Notes: generated from the sequence alone by a model not told the origin. DNA of 64,000 nt from Peromyscus leucopus (GCF_004664715.2 NC_051069.1:74298647-74362646); one strand, 5' to 3'. Shown: positions 24,410-35,871, counted from the stretch's first letter. Numbers and translations are program-made.

Positions 24410-24756
24410 TGTTGCTGGAGGGCTTCTCTCCAGGTTCCATCAAGCCCCGCAGTCCCACAATCCACATATAAGATAATCACTCAGACGCTTATATCACTTA
24501 TAAATTGTATGGCCGTAGCAGGCTTCTTGCTAACTGTTCTTTTATCTTAAATTAACCCATTTTTATAAATCTATACCTTGCCACGTGGCTGGTGGCTTAC
24601 CCGCGTCTTTACATGTTGCTTGTCCTGGCGGTGGCTGCAGTGTCTCTTCCTCCTTCTTCCTGTTTCCCCAATTCTCCTCTCTCCTTGTCCCACCTATACT
24701 TCCTGTCTGGTCACTGGTCATCATTGTTTTATTTATATAGAGCGATATCCACAGCA
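24410..24756 (-). mobile_element. Solo LTR, cricetid ERVK-like family A
   Basis: 347 bp, TG to CA on the minus strand, with an exact 6-bp TSD 'gacatg' at 24404-24409 and 24757-24762. Minus-strand landmarks: an early 'tctatataaataaa' (TATA-like and AATAAA-like), 'acaggaagtataggtgggac', 'cacgtggcaaggtatagatt' and 'aatgggttaatttaag'. Same family as 40337-40719, 41428-41812 and the fragment at 45898-46050. No open internal region remains; a solo LTR arises by LTR-LTR recombination. Confidence 0.93.
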
Positions 24757-24762
24757 GACATG

Positions 24763-24852
24763 AGCAGGAACTTGCAGGAATAGAGGAAGTGAAAAACCAA
24801 AATCAGGATATGTTATGTGAGAAAGAAAAAAACTACTTTCAATACAAGGGGG
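24763..24852 (+). mobile_element. LINE-1 3' end (right piece)
   Basis: Continues 23740-24409: 'accaaaatcaggatatgtta' (24797) and 'ctactttcaatacaagg' (24832) are the last bases of the LINE-1 3' UTR. Confidence 0.88.
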
Positions 24853-25985
24853 GAAAGATGTAGAAGTTACTCTGAATAAGTTTAAAATCACTCACGGACT
24901 ATTTTAAATTGTTTCCAGGCACTACCTTCTGAAATTCTTAGGGAACATGATGTTAAACTGTCAAAGATACATTAAATAGTATTTCTAATTATGTAAAAAA
25001 AAAAAAATGCGAGCTTAAGAGAAAATATAGGAGTACTTTTTCATAATGTGCTGCCTTGGGGAGTCAGTTCTCAAACATGCCTCAGGGTGTTCTCTTGGAG
25101 GCAAAGGACTGGCTTAGGACAATTGGGGAATCAGCTTTTATAATAATGTCCCACAGAAAGCCTGTAGACTGTTTCATTAGACCAAGGTACAGAGTCTGAT
25201 GGTGCCAGTGGCCCTTACCACACACTCTGTAGGTAGCTGGCTAGAAAGATAGATGCAAAGGAACCCAAGGTAACATGCTCATCAGAATAGCTCAACCAGT
25301 GACCGCTGGAAAACTCATCAGTCATGCTTCAGGAGGATCTCAGCACTAGCTCCAAGAAACATGAGCAATGAGAAGACAGTCATAGCTTCCCATGGCCACC
25401 TTTAGGACCTGGAGGAGTTCCCCTAAGCTTGAAGGACCTCAACGCAGATGAAACAAGGATTTGTGGCTTCCACACTGAAAAAAAGATATTTTACTGTAGA
25501 CTTCAGCATGAAGGTTAAAAGAAAAGTGACGAGCAAAGAAAAACCCAAAGATGTCCAAGTGTGAGTGCAGCTTCCCAAGGGAAAGTGGCCTTTACAAGTG
25601 GGGATTTTGAAAAATATAGAATGGAATCGTTTTTCCTCTGGTTTTATCTTAAAGCAGGCCACAATCTTTTCTTTGATGTTGAATTTGGCTCTTAGGAGAC
25701 AATGGAAAAGGGAGGGTCAGAGACGAGAGGAAGGGCTTATTCTTAGAACGGATCCTTGCTTTTGGTATAACCTTTGAAATTCTTAAGTTAACCTCTTAGA
25801 TAATTTTAATATCTCCTCTTAACTCAATGCAGATTTTAGATCATTTTTAGATTTTTACATTCCATTTAAAGTAGGCTGCCCATTTGTGATTTTTTAAAAA
25901 AAAATATTGCCTATGAATTTTAGTGCACAAAATAATTTAATAAATTAGAGGAAACAAATATTCACCATGAATAAAAAACAGAATT
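24853..25985. other. Unassigned sequence
   Basis: About 1.1 kb with no recognised gene or repeat apart from an A12 run near 24995. Confidence 0.45.
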
Positions 25986-25986
25986 G

Positions 25987-26133
25987 GCCGGGCGTTGGTG
26001 GCACACGCCTTTAATCCCAGCACTCGGGAGGCAGAGCCAGGTGGATCTCTGTGAGTTTGAGGCCAGCCTGGGCTACCAAGTGAGCTCCAGGAAAGGTGCA
26101 AAGCTACACAGAGAAACCCTGTCTCGAAAAAAC

Positions 26134-26165
<32 letters not shown>
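25987..26165 (+). mobile_element. B1 SINE, cricetid sub-type
   Basis: Full-length, from 'gccgggcgttggtggcacac' to a long A tail of about 30. Same sub-type as 8395-8559 ('gggctaccaagtgagctcc', 'gaaaggtgcaaagctacac'). The flanking duplication is unclear because of A-rich flanks ('aaaaaaca' on both sides). Confidence 0.96.
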
Positions 26166-26166
<1 letters not shown>

Positions 26167-26814
26167 AAAGTCAACTTACCTTTAGCTAGATTTCTTTTAC
26201 TTTTTTTACTTTTTTAGTACTTATAAGTTGACTTTACACAATAAATGTCCGGGTACAATACTAAATATCTCCACGCCCACTGGCCAACAAAATAGAGCTA
26301 TTTCCCGCCCTGTTCATTACATTAGATATTAGAGAAGTGTCAGAAAGAAAATAAACCAGTAACAACAGAGTACTGCTAACAAGTTTAACAAAGGGTCAGG
26401 ATGCAAAATGCCTGTTCGCTTTGTTGAGTGGAAAATGAAGAGCCTGTCCAATATGATTGGCAACTACATACAAAATTGATAGTGCACCTTATTTTGAAGC
26501 ATGGAATGATTAGACATGACAGAAAAACCAGACAGCATTTTAAACTCTAAAGATGAGACAATGTAATTCAATATGTTCAGCATCTCATTGCTTAGCATAG
26601 ACATTAAACACAGTGTCCTCTGGTATCTAATAACTACTACATATCCGTGTGTCAATTCCTTTATAGAATCAGCGATGAAAATGTCTGTCGTTACCTCCTT
26701 GAATCTAGCTGTCCACAGACCAATTTAGTGTTTTCTCAAAGGAAATGATCCTCAGAATGGGAATAATTTCCAAGTTTTTCTTCTGAAGCTATGAATCCTG
26801 GAAATTATGTCACT
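26166..26814. other. Unassigned sequence
   Basis: No recognised gene or repeat. The 63-codon minus-strand frame at 26464-26655 has no supporting features. Confidence 0.45.
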
Positions 26815-27172
26815 TTCATTTTGGTGGTTTGAATAAGGAAGGCCCCATAAGCTCATATATTTGAATGGTTGATCATCAAGAAGTGACACTACTTGAGAAG
26901 AAATAGGTGTGGTCTTGTTGGAGAGGGTGTGGCACTGGGTGTGGGCATTGAGGTTCCCAAAATCCAAGCCAGGCCCAGTGTCTTGTGCTCTTAGAACCCT
27001 CAACTACTTCTCCAGAACTATGTCTGCCTGCCTGACACCACGTTCCCCACCCATGACAATGATGGACTAAACCTTTGAAACTATAAGCAAACCCCAGGTG
27101 AACGCTTTCTTTTATAAGAGTTGCCATGGGCATGCTGTCTTTTCAAAGCAGTAGAACACTGACTAGGACTTT
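26815..27172 (+). repeat. Old rodent LTR-like repeat (MaLR-type layout)
   Basis: Common rodent repeat: 'ttttggtggtttgaataagg' (26819), 'aggtgtggtcttgttggaga' (26905), 'ggcactgggtgtgggcattg' (26931), 'aaactataagcaaaccccag' (27078), 'tttcttttataagagttgcc' (27107) and the 'gtagaacactgactaggac' end. Minus-strand frames here (26752-27133) are incidental. Class by layout only. Confidence 0.65.
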
Positions 27173-27244
27173 CAGGAAGCTAACTCAAAGGCTTTTTTTT
27201 ATTAACCACAAGCTCCATGAAAACTCAAAGAATAACTAGCACTG

Positions 27245-27489
27245 AGAGAGTTAGCTTTAATTGTCAACCTGACTCAGCCTAGAATCACTTGAGAGGAGAT
27301 TCTCAGTGAGGAATTATCACATTTTTGTTGGCCTGTGGGCATACATGTAGGAAATAGTCTTATTTAAGTTAGCAGATTTGGGAACATACAAAGGTGGGTG
27401 GCATCCTCCTATAAACAGAGTGTCCTGAACTCAGTAAGAAAAGACAAAACAGCGAAATAAGTAGCATGCATGTATTCATTTTTCTCTGT
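27245..27489 (+). repeat. Old rodent repeat (left part, split by a LINE-1)
   Basis: Recognisable by 'taattgtcaacctgactcag' (27259), 'ctagaatcacttgagaggag' (27280), 'ttggcctgtgggcatacatg' (27329) and 'gcatgcatgtattcattttt' (27464). It resumes at 28297. Confidence 0.65.
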
Positions 27490-28082
27490 TCTTTTTTTTT
27501 TTTTTTACTTTTTTTTTGTTTATTTTTGAGATTGTGTTTTAATTACAACAATTCTCCCTTTCCTTTCCTTCCATCAAACCATCCCATATGCCCTTCCCAG
27601 CTTTCCTTCAATTCATGGACTCTTTTTTCATCAATTGTTATTGTATGCACATGTGTATTTGCATATACATATACATTCCCAAATATAACCTGTTGAGTCC
27701 TTATAATGTTAATTGTACTTATGTTTTCAGAGCTTACCATTTGGCACTGGAAAATAAATTGGGGTCCTGTTCCCTGTGGAAGGCCACCCTTCCCTCTATC
27801 AGCTTCATTCAATTGCCTGTAGTTCTTCGTGTAGGGTTGAGGCCTCCTGGGCTTTTCCTCATCCAGTCCGGCATGTTTGTTAGTGTCCTCCCAGCTCAGC
27901 TCTTATTTGGGACATGACAGGTGTAGCTTCTGATGTTACTAGGAAACACAATCTCACACCAAAGTCCCTGGTCCCCTGTCTCTTAACAGTCTTTCTGACA
28001 CTTCTTCTGCTCTTCCATAATGTTCCCTGAGCCTTAGGCATGGAAGGGTTTTGTAGATGTATCTGTTGGGACATGGAGTGCT

Positions 28083-28132
<50 letters not shown>

Positions 28133-28296
28133 TTTATATGCTTAATTACATGTGTTGTAGTTCTGTTCTGTTGTTGTAGTTGGGGGTAAATAGTTAATAA
28201 TATCATTTTGGCTTTTCCAGCCATACATATTGCTATTTTACTGACCTCCCTCCTTCTCCTGTACAGCTTTCCCCCTGTTCCCTAAGGAGCTTCCAC
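27490..28296 (-). mobile_element. 5'-truncated LINE-1, Lx-like 3' UTR
   Basis: T-rich left end (poly-A on minus), then complements of the 3' UTR: 'gattgtgttttaattacaac' (27531), 'tttgcatatacatatacatt' (27658), 'gtagttcttcgtgtagggtt' (27819), 'ttactaggaaacacaatctc' (27936), 'ttccctgagccttaggcatg' (28022). Inserted in the repeat at 27245-28457; the bases 'tgttctt' on the left and 'tgctctt' on the right look like a worn TSD. The frames at 27466-28224 are incidental. Confidence 0.8.
28086..28130. repeat. (GT)n microsatellite
   Basis: About 22 GT units inside the antisense LINE-1 3' UTR. It also creates the His/Thr-repeat minus-strand frame at 27880-28224. Confidence 0.97.
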
Positions 28297-28457
28297 CTTG
28301 CTCTTGACTGTGGGTGTGCAGGTTCTTGCCTCAACTTCCCAACAGTGATGGACTATTGTTACATGGAGTTACAAGCCAAATGAACCTTTCTCCTCTAAGT
28401 TGTCTGTTGTCAAGATATTTTATCACAGTAACAGAAATGAAACTAGGAGAGGCAGGT
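28297..28457 (+). repeat. Old rodent repeat (right part)
   Basis: Continues 27245-27489: 'gctcttgactgtgggtgtgc' (28300), 'acaagccaaatgaacctttc' (28371), 'agtaacagaaatgaaactag' (28427). Confidence 0.65.
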
Positions 28458-29825
28458 AAGGACAGAGCAGGAATGCAGATTCCAACTCTAACTAGAAACT
28501 CTAGCATCCCTGCACTGTCTCATCCTTCACAGATGAGGACTCTGGGTTCAATACATCAAGTAAGTGCCTTATGAACTAAGTGGCAGATAAGACACACAAA
28601 TACCTGGACTTCACCCTCTTCTCACTGAAAATCTGTCTAGTTTAAAGCAGAAGAGAAATTCCTTAAGAAGGCCAACAGATGATATTTAAGAAAATGTCAT
28701 TCATGACGACTCCTAAATTCCACATGAGCCTAACAACATTTCCTTTAGCTCTGTGTGTCTGTCCTAAGGAATATCTTCAATTGGAAATGGGAAGATAATT
28801 TATCTGAGAAGAAACAACAAACAAAAACACTTGCAGTGAAGGAATCTTATTTGTAATTCAAAACTGATGCTAGGTAAAGTAGCTTCATTGTAGTACTATT
28901 AACCAAAAGCATATCTATTTATCTAAATCAGCTGTTTTAGGCCACGTAACAGAAAAGGTAATTATACTTATGAAAAGGTGGCCAATATGAGGGGGGGTGG
29001 TAATTTAAGGTTTCATTAACCCACATATATCCATGTTAATCATTGGAAAGAATACTTTAGAAATCTAAGCTATGCATAAAGAAATCATACCAATCTGAAT
29101 AGCTGGAATCAGCTGTAGTTGCAGGGATTTTCTATTAGGAAATTTTTCATAAGAAAAGTGATATCTTGACAGGCTATTTCCAATTGCAAATAAAATACTA
29201 CAGCTGGAAAAGTATACATATTGGAATTCATAAAATTCCCATGAAAACAAAAAAGGAAGTCTCCTTGCTTGAAGTCAATGTGGAAAAGGCATTAGATACT
29301 GTCATAATCTAAACTGAAGCCTGATATCTTTACCCTATTATTAATGTGGAAATAGTGACTTAGCAGGGCAAAACAATTGCATAAGAGCAGTCTTCCACTT
29401 GTAAAATGCTGGTAGTTGGACATCCAAAAGAAGCATTAAAAATAAAAAATAGTATTAGCAGTACTGAAGAGATGGCGTTTATATAATCGTTCTTTGCTAA
29501 TGCCGAAGAAACCATGTTATAAAACAATTAGCAAAGAGAGATAAATGCCTCTTTAAAGGATAAAATTGTCACAAAATTGAAGAGATGTTTATCAAGCCTG
29601 TGAAATGTCTAGTATGAATTCTTATACAAGGCAGGGTGGAAGCTTAGGTGAAAAGGTAATTAATTAGTATCTCAATAAGTCATGTTTGATTCTACATATT
29701 TCAGGAATTCAGTGACAACCATTTTTAAACATTTGTAAAATAACCTGAAATTCTTTGAAGAAATAAAAGCCACAGAGGAAAATTAATGTTTATGAATAGC
29801 TGAATATTGTATAATAAACTTAGCC
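28458..29825. other. Unassigned, largely unique-looking AT-rich sequence
   Basis: About 1.4 kb with no repeat that I recognise and no reading frame of note. Confidence 0.45.
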
Positions 29826-29957
29826 ATGAGCACCCCCAAACTGAAGAGAAATAAGAAGAGAAAACCACAGGTTTTGGATGACCTCTTTAACAAACCTCAG
29901 CAATTCAATGGCAAGAAGAGAAAGTGGACTGAAGATAAGAATTTAAAAGAGAAGTAG
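29826..29957 (+). pseudogene. Short lysine-rich frame, possible processed-pseudogene fragment
   Basis: A 43-codon frame with an ATG at 29826 and TAG at 29955-29957. The product would have 15 of 43 basic residues, with nuclear/nucleolar-type clusters 'RNKKRKP' and 'GKKRKW' around an acidic-hydrophobic 'VLDDLF'. About 60 bases downstream there is an A run (30018-30027) like a worn poly-A tail. The upstream sequence is not coding in frame. This may be the 3' end of a retrocopied cDNA for a nucleolar-type protein; I cannot name the parent, and chance is possible. Confidence 0.3.
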
Positions 29958-30150
29958 TCTATAAAAATTGAGTCATAGAACCAACTTTCAATTGAAAGGG
30001 TTGATTTACTTCTGGCTAAAAAAAAAATCATTTATCTGTACTTCAAAAAATGCCTTATAAATAAGTATTTGGTTCAAATTTGAATATTATTTCCAATTCT
30101 ACTAAAATTCCCACATTCCTCAATTTATAGATTATCTATTAAAAAATGTT
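29958..30150. other. AT-rich spacer
   Basis: Contains the A run mentioned for 29826-29957. Nothing else seen. Confidence 0.4.
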
Positions 30151-30363
30151 CTCAGCGATGAAGTCATGGCTTAGTGTTTAAGTGCAACTGGCTACTCTTG
30201 CAGAAGACACAGAAGCACACAAACACCTGCAACCCCAGTTCCAGATGATCCTCTGGCCTAGAAACATGCAGAGTAGGTACCACACGCACATACAGACACA
30301 CAGTACACATACATGCATGCAATCACTCACATCTACATATTAAATAAAATAAGCAAATCTTGA
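30151..30363 (+). mobile_element. B2/B3-type SINE (diverged)
   Basis: tRNA-like head 'gatgaagtcatggcttagtg' and body 'cctgcaaccccagttccaga' with 'gatcctctggcctagaaaca', ending in a CA/ACAT-rich tail with 'taaataaaataagcaaatct'. The flanks resemble each other only partly ('aaaaatgttctca' against 'aaaactattctca'). Confidence 0.8.
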
Positions 30364-33133
30364 AAACTATTCTCAATTTTGTGATTAGCAGTCCTGAACT
30401 CCTTCCTGCTTATTTCCAGTCTTGTGAAGGAAATATCAACATGAGTTATGTTCTCTGTTTTCCACTGTAGCTTATACTGGCTGTGAACTTGCTAACCAGT
30501 AATTTTTTTTTACTTTTGTGTAATTTATTAGTCTTGTGGAGAGAAACAGGGCCTTTATGTTATAACCCAAGGATCTCCCTCTGCCACAAGGAAAAGTTCT
30601 GCCAGGAAATTCATATACCCTTCTCTCAGTCGGTACATATGTGACAGAGTTCATTGTTTACCTCAGTTTTTATGATTCTTTTCTGAAGACAACAAATCCA
30701 ACATGGCTGATCATTTAATTCTAAAGGATCCTGCACTTTTCTTCTTTCAACTCTATGACCTAGCTTTCCTCAAGAGTTCTTTCTTTTCTGCCTCAGGGCT
30801 TTCCTTTGGAACAACGTTGCATTGCTCAGGTGTACCTACACTCGCTCATGTTACATTGTTTCTCAACTTTGTTAGCTTCCTTCATCCAGGAAGAAGTTGA
30901 TGAGAATACTATAGGGGGTTGTGTTCCTCCTAAAGAAAAGACTCTTTAAGGAGCTTAGTAATTTAAAAGCCTCAAAACAAAGAGCTATTCCTCTTCCTAA
31001 GAGTTTGCTCATTAGTATGGATAAATAGCCTGTCCTGGCTGTAAAGAGCCAAGAAAAGTGTACACAAAACTAAGCAAGAAGAATTTTAGAAATATACACA
31101 AAGGTGAACTCATCCCCAACCCTCTTGGGAATTTCTCTTTGCTAGTTTCTGCCCTGTGCACATTTAAACTGTCTCTAGAATGAGGCTTTTTGAGCTCCAT
31201 CTTATGGACAATATCACGGGAGTCTCAGAAATGTTCTTACTTAAATCTGTAGACATACTAAATTTAAGGAAACTTTATATAGCAAGCTATACAGGATTAT
31301 GCCTTTTTCTCAATAAACGAGATGGTGCATTTAAACAAAATACATATAGCACTCTGGTAGCCTGTATAAGTCTAATAATAATTGATTGGAAGTACATTGT
31401 TAGGGGTACTTAGTAATCACATATAATTAAAGATGACTATGCTGTATAGATGATAAAAATGTACAGGCAGAGAAGTAAGGAGCAGAATCTGTATTCCCAT
31501 AGGTGAGTCAAACCATCGGTTTCTAAGGATTTTGCCTCAAAGGAATTTCTAAAACTGGCATTTTGAGGTTAAATATAGATGAAGTTAACATGACCCAGCC
31601 CTTCATAAACTCTGAAATTTTGACAAAGTCATTTAATTTCTCCAACCATAGGTTACCTGGAAAAGGGGAGTAATACCCAACTCATAGGATTATTATAAAA
31701 ATTAAATGATGCTAAAGTGGAGAGTATATAAAAGAGCCATTCTCTCTTCCCTCTGTCCATCTTTTCCAAAAGCAAAACTCAAAACAACAACAAAAAATCT
31801 CTAATTTGACTTAAATGGGTTAATAATCATGGGGATTTTGAAAACCATAGCTCAAATGTTTTAGCTAAGGTCTTGGGCCTTTTCTTGCTTGACTGAGGTA
31901 TGGAAACTGAGGCTGGAGAAAAACCATGAATGCTTATATAAGCATGCGTGACAGTACACTTGACCCTCTTCCTCTCCCACCATCATTGCCATCATCAACA
32001 TCAGCTGGAGCACTGTCTCTGTCCACTGGACTCACTTGGTAACCTGTCGTTTCTCATGATCAGCTTGAGCCTTTTGACCCTACCCTGCACTCTTGCTGCT
32101 TCAGGCTACTGCTAAGGTCGACATCACAGCCAATTTTCCCTCTTAAAACTGATCTGACTCATTCTCTGATTTCTCTACTCTGAAACTGACACCAATCTCA
32201 CACCTCCACTCTACTTCAGTTGTTGTAACGGAAGTGACCAATGGTTGTCTTTTTGCCAAATCATAGAGGATTCAAATCATCTTGGCCAAGGTAACTTTTG
32301 ACTCAGCTCACCAGTCCTTTTGAAGTAACATCTTTCAGTGACTTCTAGGATACCCATGTAAGTGGTTTTTTTACTAGTCCAGCAGCTGTTTTTCTTAGCT
32401 TCTGAGATTACTTAATGTCACTTCCTTAAACAACTTCCAAGTTCCAGAATTCTCCCCTTGATTTAGTCTGCAGCACCTTCCACTGGAAATTCCATTTAAT
32501 TCTGGCATTAAAAGTTTTATTTAGGCTTGTTATTTCAAATGTATTTCCCTGGCCTGGTTCCCTCTCCTGAACTGCAGACCTTTATATACCCCATTGTCTG
32601 TTCTCATTTGTAGCATCTTCATTTAGATGACCCAACATCTGGATTAATACACCAAAATTCTACCTCCTAGTGTAATCCTGAAATTTGAGCCCCTAGTTCA
32701 TTCCATCTCAAGAGATAGCAACTTCAATCACACCATGTGTAAGCTGAGTACCCTCTGATTGTTCCTCTTATCTCACTCCTCACATTCAACCCATCAGCAA
32801 GTTCTGTTACCTCTACCTTGGAAGACTGTTCAGTGTCTGTCCCCTGTACACTGCCCCCACCCTGTCCCCTAGCATCATCATAGCACTCTGGGTTTATCTT
32901 AATAGTCTTCCTTAGTGATTTTCTTGCTTGTCTGAAACATATTATCCAGAAGACACAGGGAGACCTCTTAAATGGCATTGGCTCAAAAATTTATATAAAT
33001 TTTTCATAAAGATTAAGTCAAAGTCTTTTGCAAGGCCTTGAGTGGAGGCTGTCTTCCCCTTATAGCTCATATTCTCTGTCTTCCTTGGCTTGTTTTTTTG
33101 CTCCATACCATCACATAATTTACTTGCTTATTT

Positions 33134-33134
<1 letters not shown>
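30364..33134. other. Unassigned sequence, about 2.8 kb
   Basis: The longest stretch where I recognise no repeat. It includes short frames (30703-30900 plus, 31180-31413 plus, 32724-32978 minus) that overlap opposite-strand frames and show no domain. No splice-site and frame combination could be supported as an exon. Confidence 0.45.

Positions 33135-33176
<42 letters not shown>
33135..33176. repeat. (CA)n microsatellite
   Basis: About 21 CA units. Confidence 0.97.
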
Positions 33177-33177
<1 letters not shown>

Positions 33178-33455
33178 TTGCATAAGCCCAATGAGAGCAA
33201 GACTATTTGCCTTTTGAATTCTTCAGTTCATAAACATAGAGTTTGTGAAAAACAAACAAACAAACAAAAACGGTGTCTGAAAAACCCCTGGAGTTTGGCA
33301 AATGTACATGCAATAATGAATTGATGGATAAACTTTTGATTTAAGAGCTATGTTCATTTTGTGTCTGATAGTCCTGGTTATATAGTAGGTTCTTTAGTAG
33401 CTCATCTTAAGCAAAATTTGTATTATACAAAACTAAAACAATATTATCATAAACT
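33177..33455. other. Unassigned sequence
   Basis: Contains a short AAAC tract at 33249-33270 and nothing else recognised. Confidence 0.4.
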
Positions 33456-33615
33456 GTGGCAGAGGCCACAAGGCAACTACCAATCCCAACTTCCCAGGAG
33501 TGGCACCAGAGTAGGGTGGTCCCTTTCACTTCAACAATTCATCCAGAGAATGCCCCATAGATGTGCCTGCAGACCAATCTGATGGAGGCAATTCCTCAAT
33601 TGAGATTCCTCATTC
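33456..33615 (-). repeat. Fragment of old rodent repeat (same family as 40815-42655)
   Basis: 'tccagagaatgccccataga' (33542), 'gatggaggcaattcctcaat' (33581) and 'tgagattcctcattctta' are the complement of the 'gaaaatgcctccat' block found at 41356 in the plus-oriented copy. Partial and diverged. Confidence 0.5.
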
Positions 33616-33968
33616 TTAGGTGTTTTAGCTACTTTTTAATCTCTGTGACAAAACACCATGACCAAGGCAACTTATAAAAGAAAGTGTTTAATTGGACGTA
33701 CAGCTTCAGAGGGTTAGAATCCATAATATTGGAGCAAAAGCAGGGCAGCAGGAGCAGCTAAGAAACTCCCATTTGGATCCTCAAGCAGGAGGCAAAAGGG
33801 CACACTGGGATTGGTTCAAGTCTTTTGAAACCACAAAACCCAACCCAGTCACATATACCCTCTGAAAAGTCACACCTACTAATCTTTCCCAAACAGTTCC
33901 ATCAACTGTAGACTATGTAGTCAAACTTATAAACTTACGGCGTCCATTTTCACTGAAACCATCACATT
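33616..33968. repeat. Old rodent interspersed repeat (same family as 14025-14353)
   Basis: 'caaaacaccatgaccaaggc' (33650), 'agaaagtgtttaattggac' (33679), 'agtcacacctactaatcttt' (33869) and 'gaaaccatcacattagg' (33955). LTR-like by layout; the class is unresolved. Confidence 0.6.
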
Positions 33969-34330
33969 AGGTGACTTTAGTTTCTGTCAAACTGACATAA
34001 AGTAACCAAAAGAAGGAGAATATGAACTATTTATGAAGAGGAGGGGAACCAAAGAGAAGCTAAGGGGAATGAGATAGAGACTATGGGAAAGGCAAGAACA
34101 TTTGTTCTCTTCTGTATGTGAAATCTACATGTAAAAATATGCACATATATGACATATGACATTAAAGTAGAAAAGAACTTTCTGGAGAAATGAGAGGGAC
34201 CAGTAGGAGCCAGGAAGGAAAGGCAGGAACCTCCTCATAGGGGTGAATATGAGCAAATATTTGTATGATATACATGTGTGAAAATGTCACAATGAGACCC
34301 ATTGTTTTGTTCGTTAACTAAAATAATTAA
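33969..34330 (+). mobile_element. LINE-1 3' UTR end (Lx-like)
   Basis: Sense 3' UTR: 'acattaaagtagaaaagaac' (34160), 'gagggaccagtaggagccag' (34193), 'tgatatacatgtgtgaaaat' (34266), 'gtcacaatgagacccattgt' (34287). 5'-truncated somewhere around 33970-34010. Confidence 0.7.
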
Positions 34331-35502
34331 CTCAACAAAAACCACAACAGTCAGCAGAAAGGAATTTGGTGTGTCAGAAAAAACACAGACCTAAAAGATG
34401 GCCAGTCAAGAGAAAATCAGTCAACAAAACAGCCTCAGCTGATATGGTCACAGAATCTTCATTGACAAGGAATGTCGTTGTAATAAAGTAAATTCGTGGA
34501 AAACATTCAGAAATGAATGTCTAATGTGAGCGGATTCTGGGGTGGAAACAGGGCTTACCACAAAGGAGGGATTCATAGCTAAGCTGCTTTCTCAGTGGTG
34601 GCTCCCTTCATGCATTTGGGTGCCTTGCACTCTGATTTCTGCAGGGCGAAATCTGTTTAAGCTCAGTGTGTGCTTTGTTTTACTAGCTCTGTGTGGACAC
34701 AGCTACACAATAATGAGATGAGCCGTGAAATCTCTCTCCTGCTTAGAATTCGTGGATCCACGTGGGTTCCCCAACACTAACCAGGTGCCGACCCCCGAGC
34801 CCATTCTAGTCCAGTGTCCTCCCTGCACAGCTCTTCTGAAGAAAGCCTGTTCTGTTCTCCAGCCTGTGCTTTCTTCACAAACCTGTGTCCAGTCTCCCAA
34901 ACAGCAGCATAAGAGGTAAATTTCCTTCATCTCTTATCTAGGCTACCCAATCCCTTGGCCTTGATTTGGAATTTGACAAGCTGCTTTCCTATTCTGCTTC
35001 TTAATTCCCATTGGTAAAGAAAAAAAAAATAAGTAAATGAATGAAAGCATCACACACAACTCAGCAGGTAACTGAGAAGCCTCCAATAAAGAGCTTCAAG
35101 GTTCCCAGCATCCTACTTATTCATGGGGGTGGAGTGGGGAGTTGTAATTATGCAGGGCACTTAGTGGAGTCCGAGGATCAAATCTCAAAGGTACAATCAA
35201 GACCTACCAGGAGTGGGCTATGGGCTCAGCTTCATGAAGGTCCACATGAGGTTCAAAGTTTGAATACCCTCAAAAGCTTCAGTGGCACTAGAAATAGTAT
35301 GTTTCAGTACAGAGAGTCTAAACATAGCCTAATGGAGGAGAAGAACTTAAAATAAGTAAAGAATGTCTTCAAACCGCATTTATAGCATTAGGATACTACA
35401 TATAAATATACACTTGTGTAAACTGCATTAAACATAGCAAGAAAAGAAAGGGGAACTAAATAAACGGGGTTAGCTTGAAAACTGGAACATATAATGTGAA
35501 TG
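34331..35502. other. Unassigned sequence
   Basis: About 1.2 kb. The overlapping frames at 34703-34930 (minus) and 34725-34919 (plus) are mirror shadows of each other, and the 104-codon frame at 35041-35355 has no domain that I can see. Confidence 0.45.
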
Positions 35503-35572
35503 TGGTTCGGGAAGATTGCTTAGCTGGCAAAGCACTTGCCTTGCAAACAGGCTCATTGCTAGTACCCCATGT
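35503..35572 (+). mobile_element. ID-like tRNA-derived SINE fragment
   Basis: 'gattgcttagctggcaaagc' and 'acttgccttgcaaacaggct' match the ID/tRNA-Ala-derived head, with a worn B box at 'ttgctagtacccc'. No A tail is kept; another repeat follows directly. Confidence 0.7.
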
Positions 35573-35573
35573 G

Positions 35574-35866
35574 TCTTACCTGTGGTTACTACTACTGTGA
35601 TGAAACACCTTGACCAAAAGCAAGTCAGAGGAGGAAAGGGTTAATTTCACTCCTACTACCATGTCGAAATAAGAACCCAGGACCATCAGCCCTGAGGTGG
35701 CATCACCCACAATTGACTGGGCCCTTCCATTTCAATCACTAAGAAAATGCTCTATAGGCTTGCCCACTACCCAATCTTACGGAGGCATTTTCTCTATTAA
35801 TGTTCCTTCCTTTCAGGTGACTCTAGTTTGTGTCAAGATGACATAAAAATTAGCCAGCACACCATG
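35574..35866 (-). repeat. Old rodent repeat (same family as 40815-42655)
   Basis: 'gtgatgaaacaccttgacca' (35597), 'gaggaggaaagggttaattt' (35628), 'agaacccaggaccatcagcc' (35671), 'acggaggcattttctctatt' (35779) and 'gtttgtgtcaagatgacata' (35827) are complements of the plus-strand copy. Confidence 0.65.
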
Positions 35867-35871
35867 AAATT

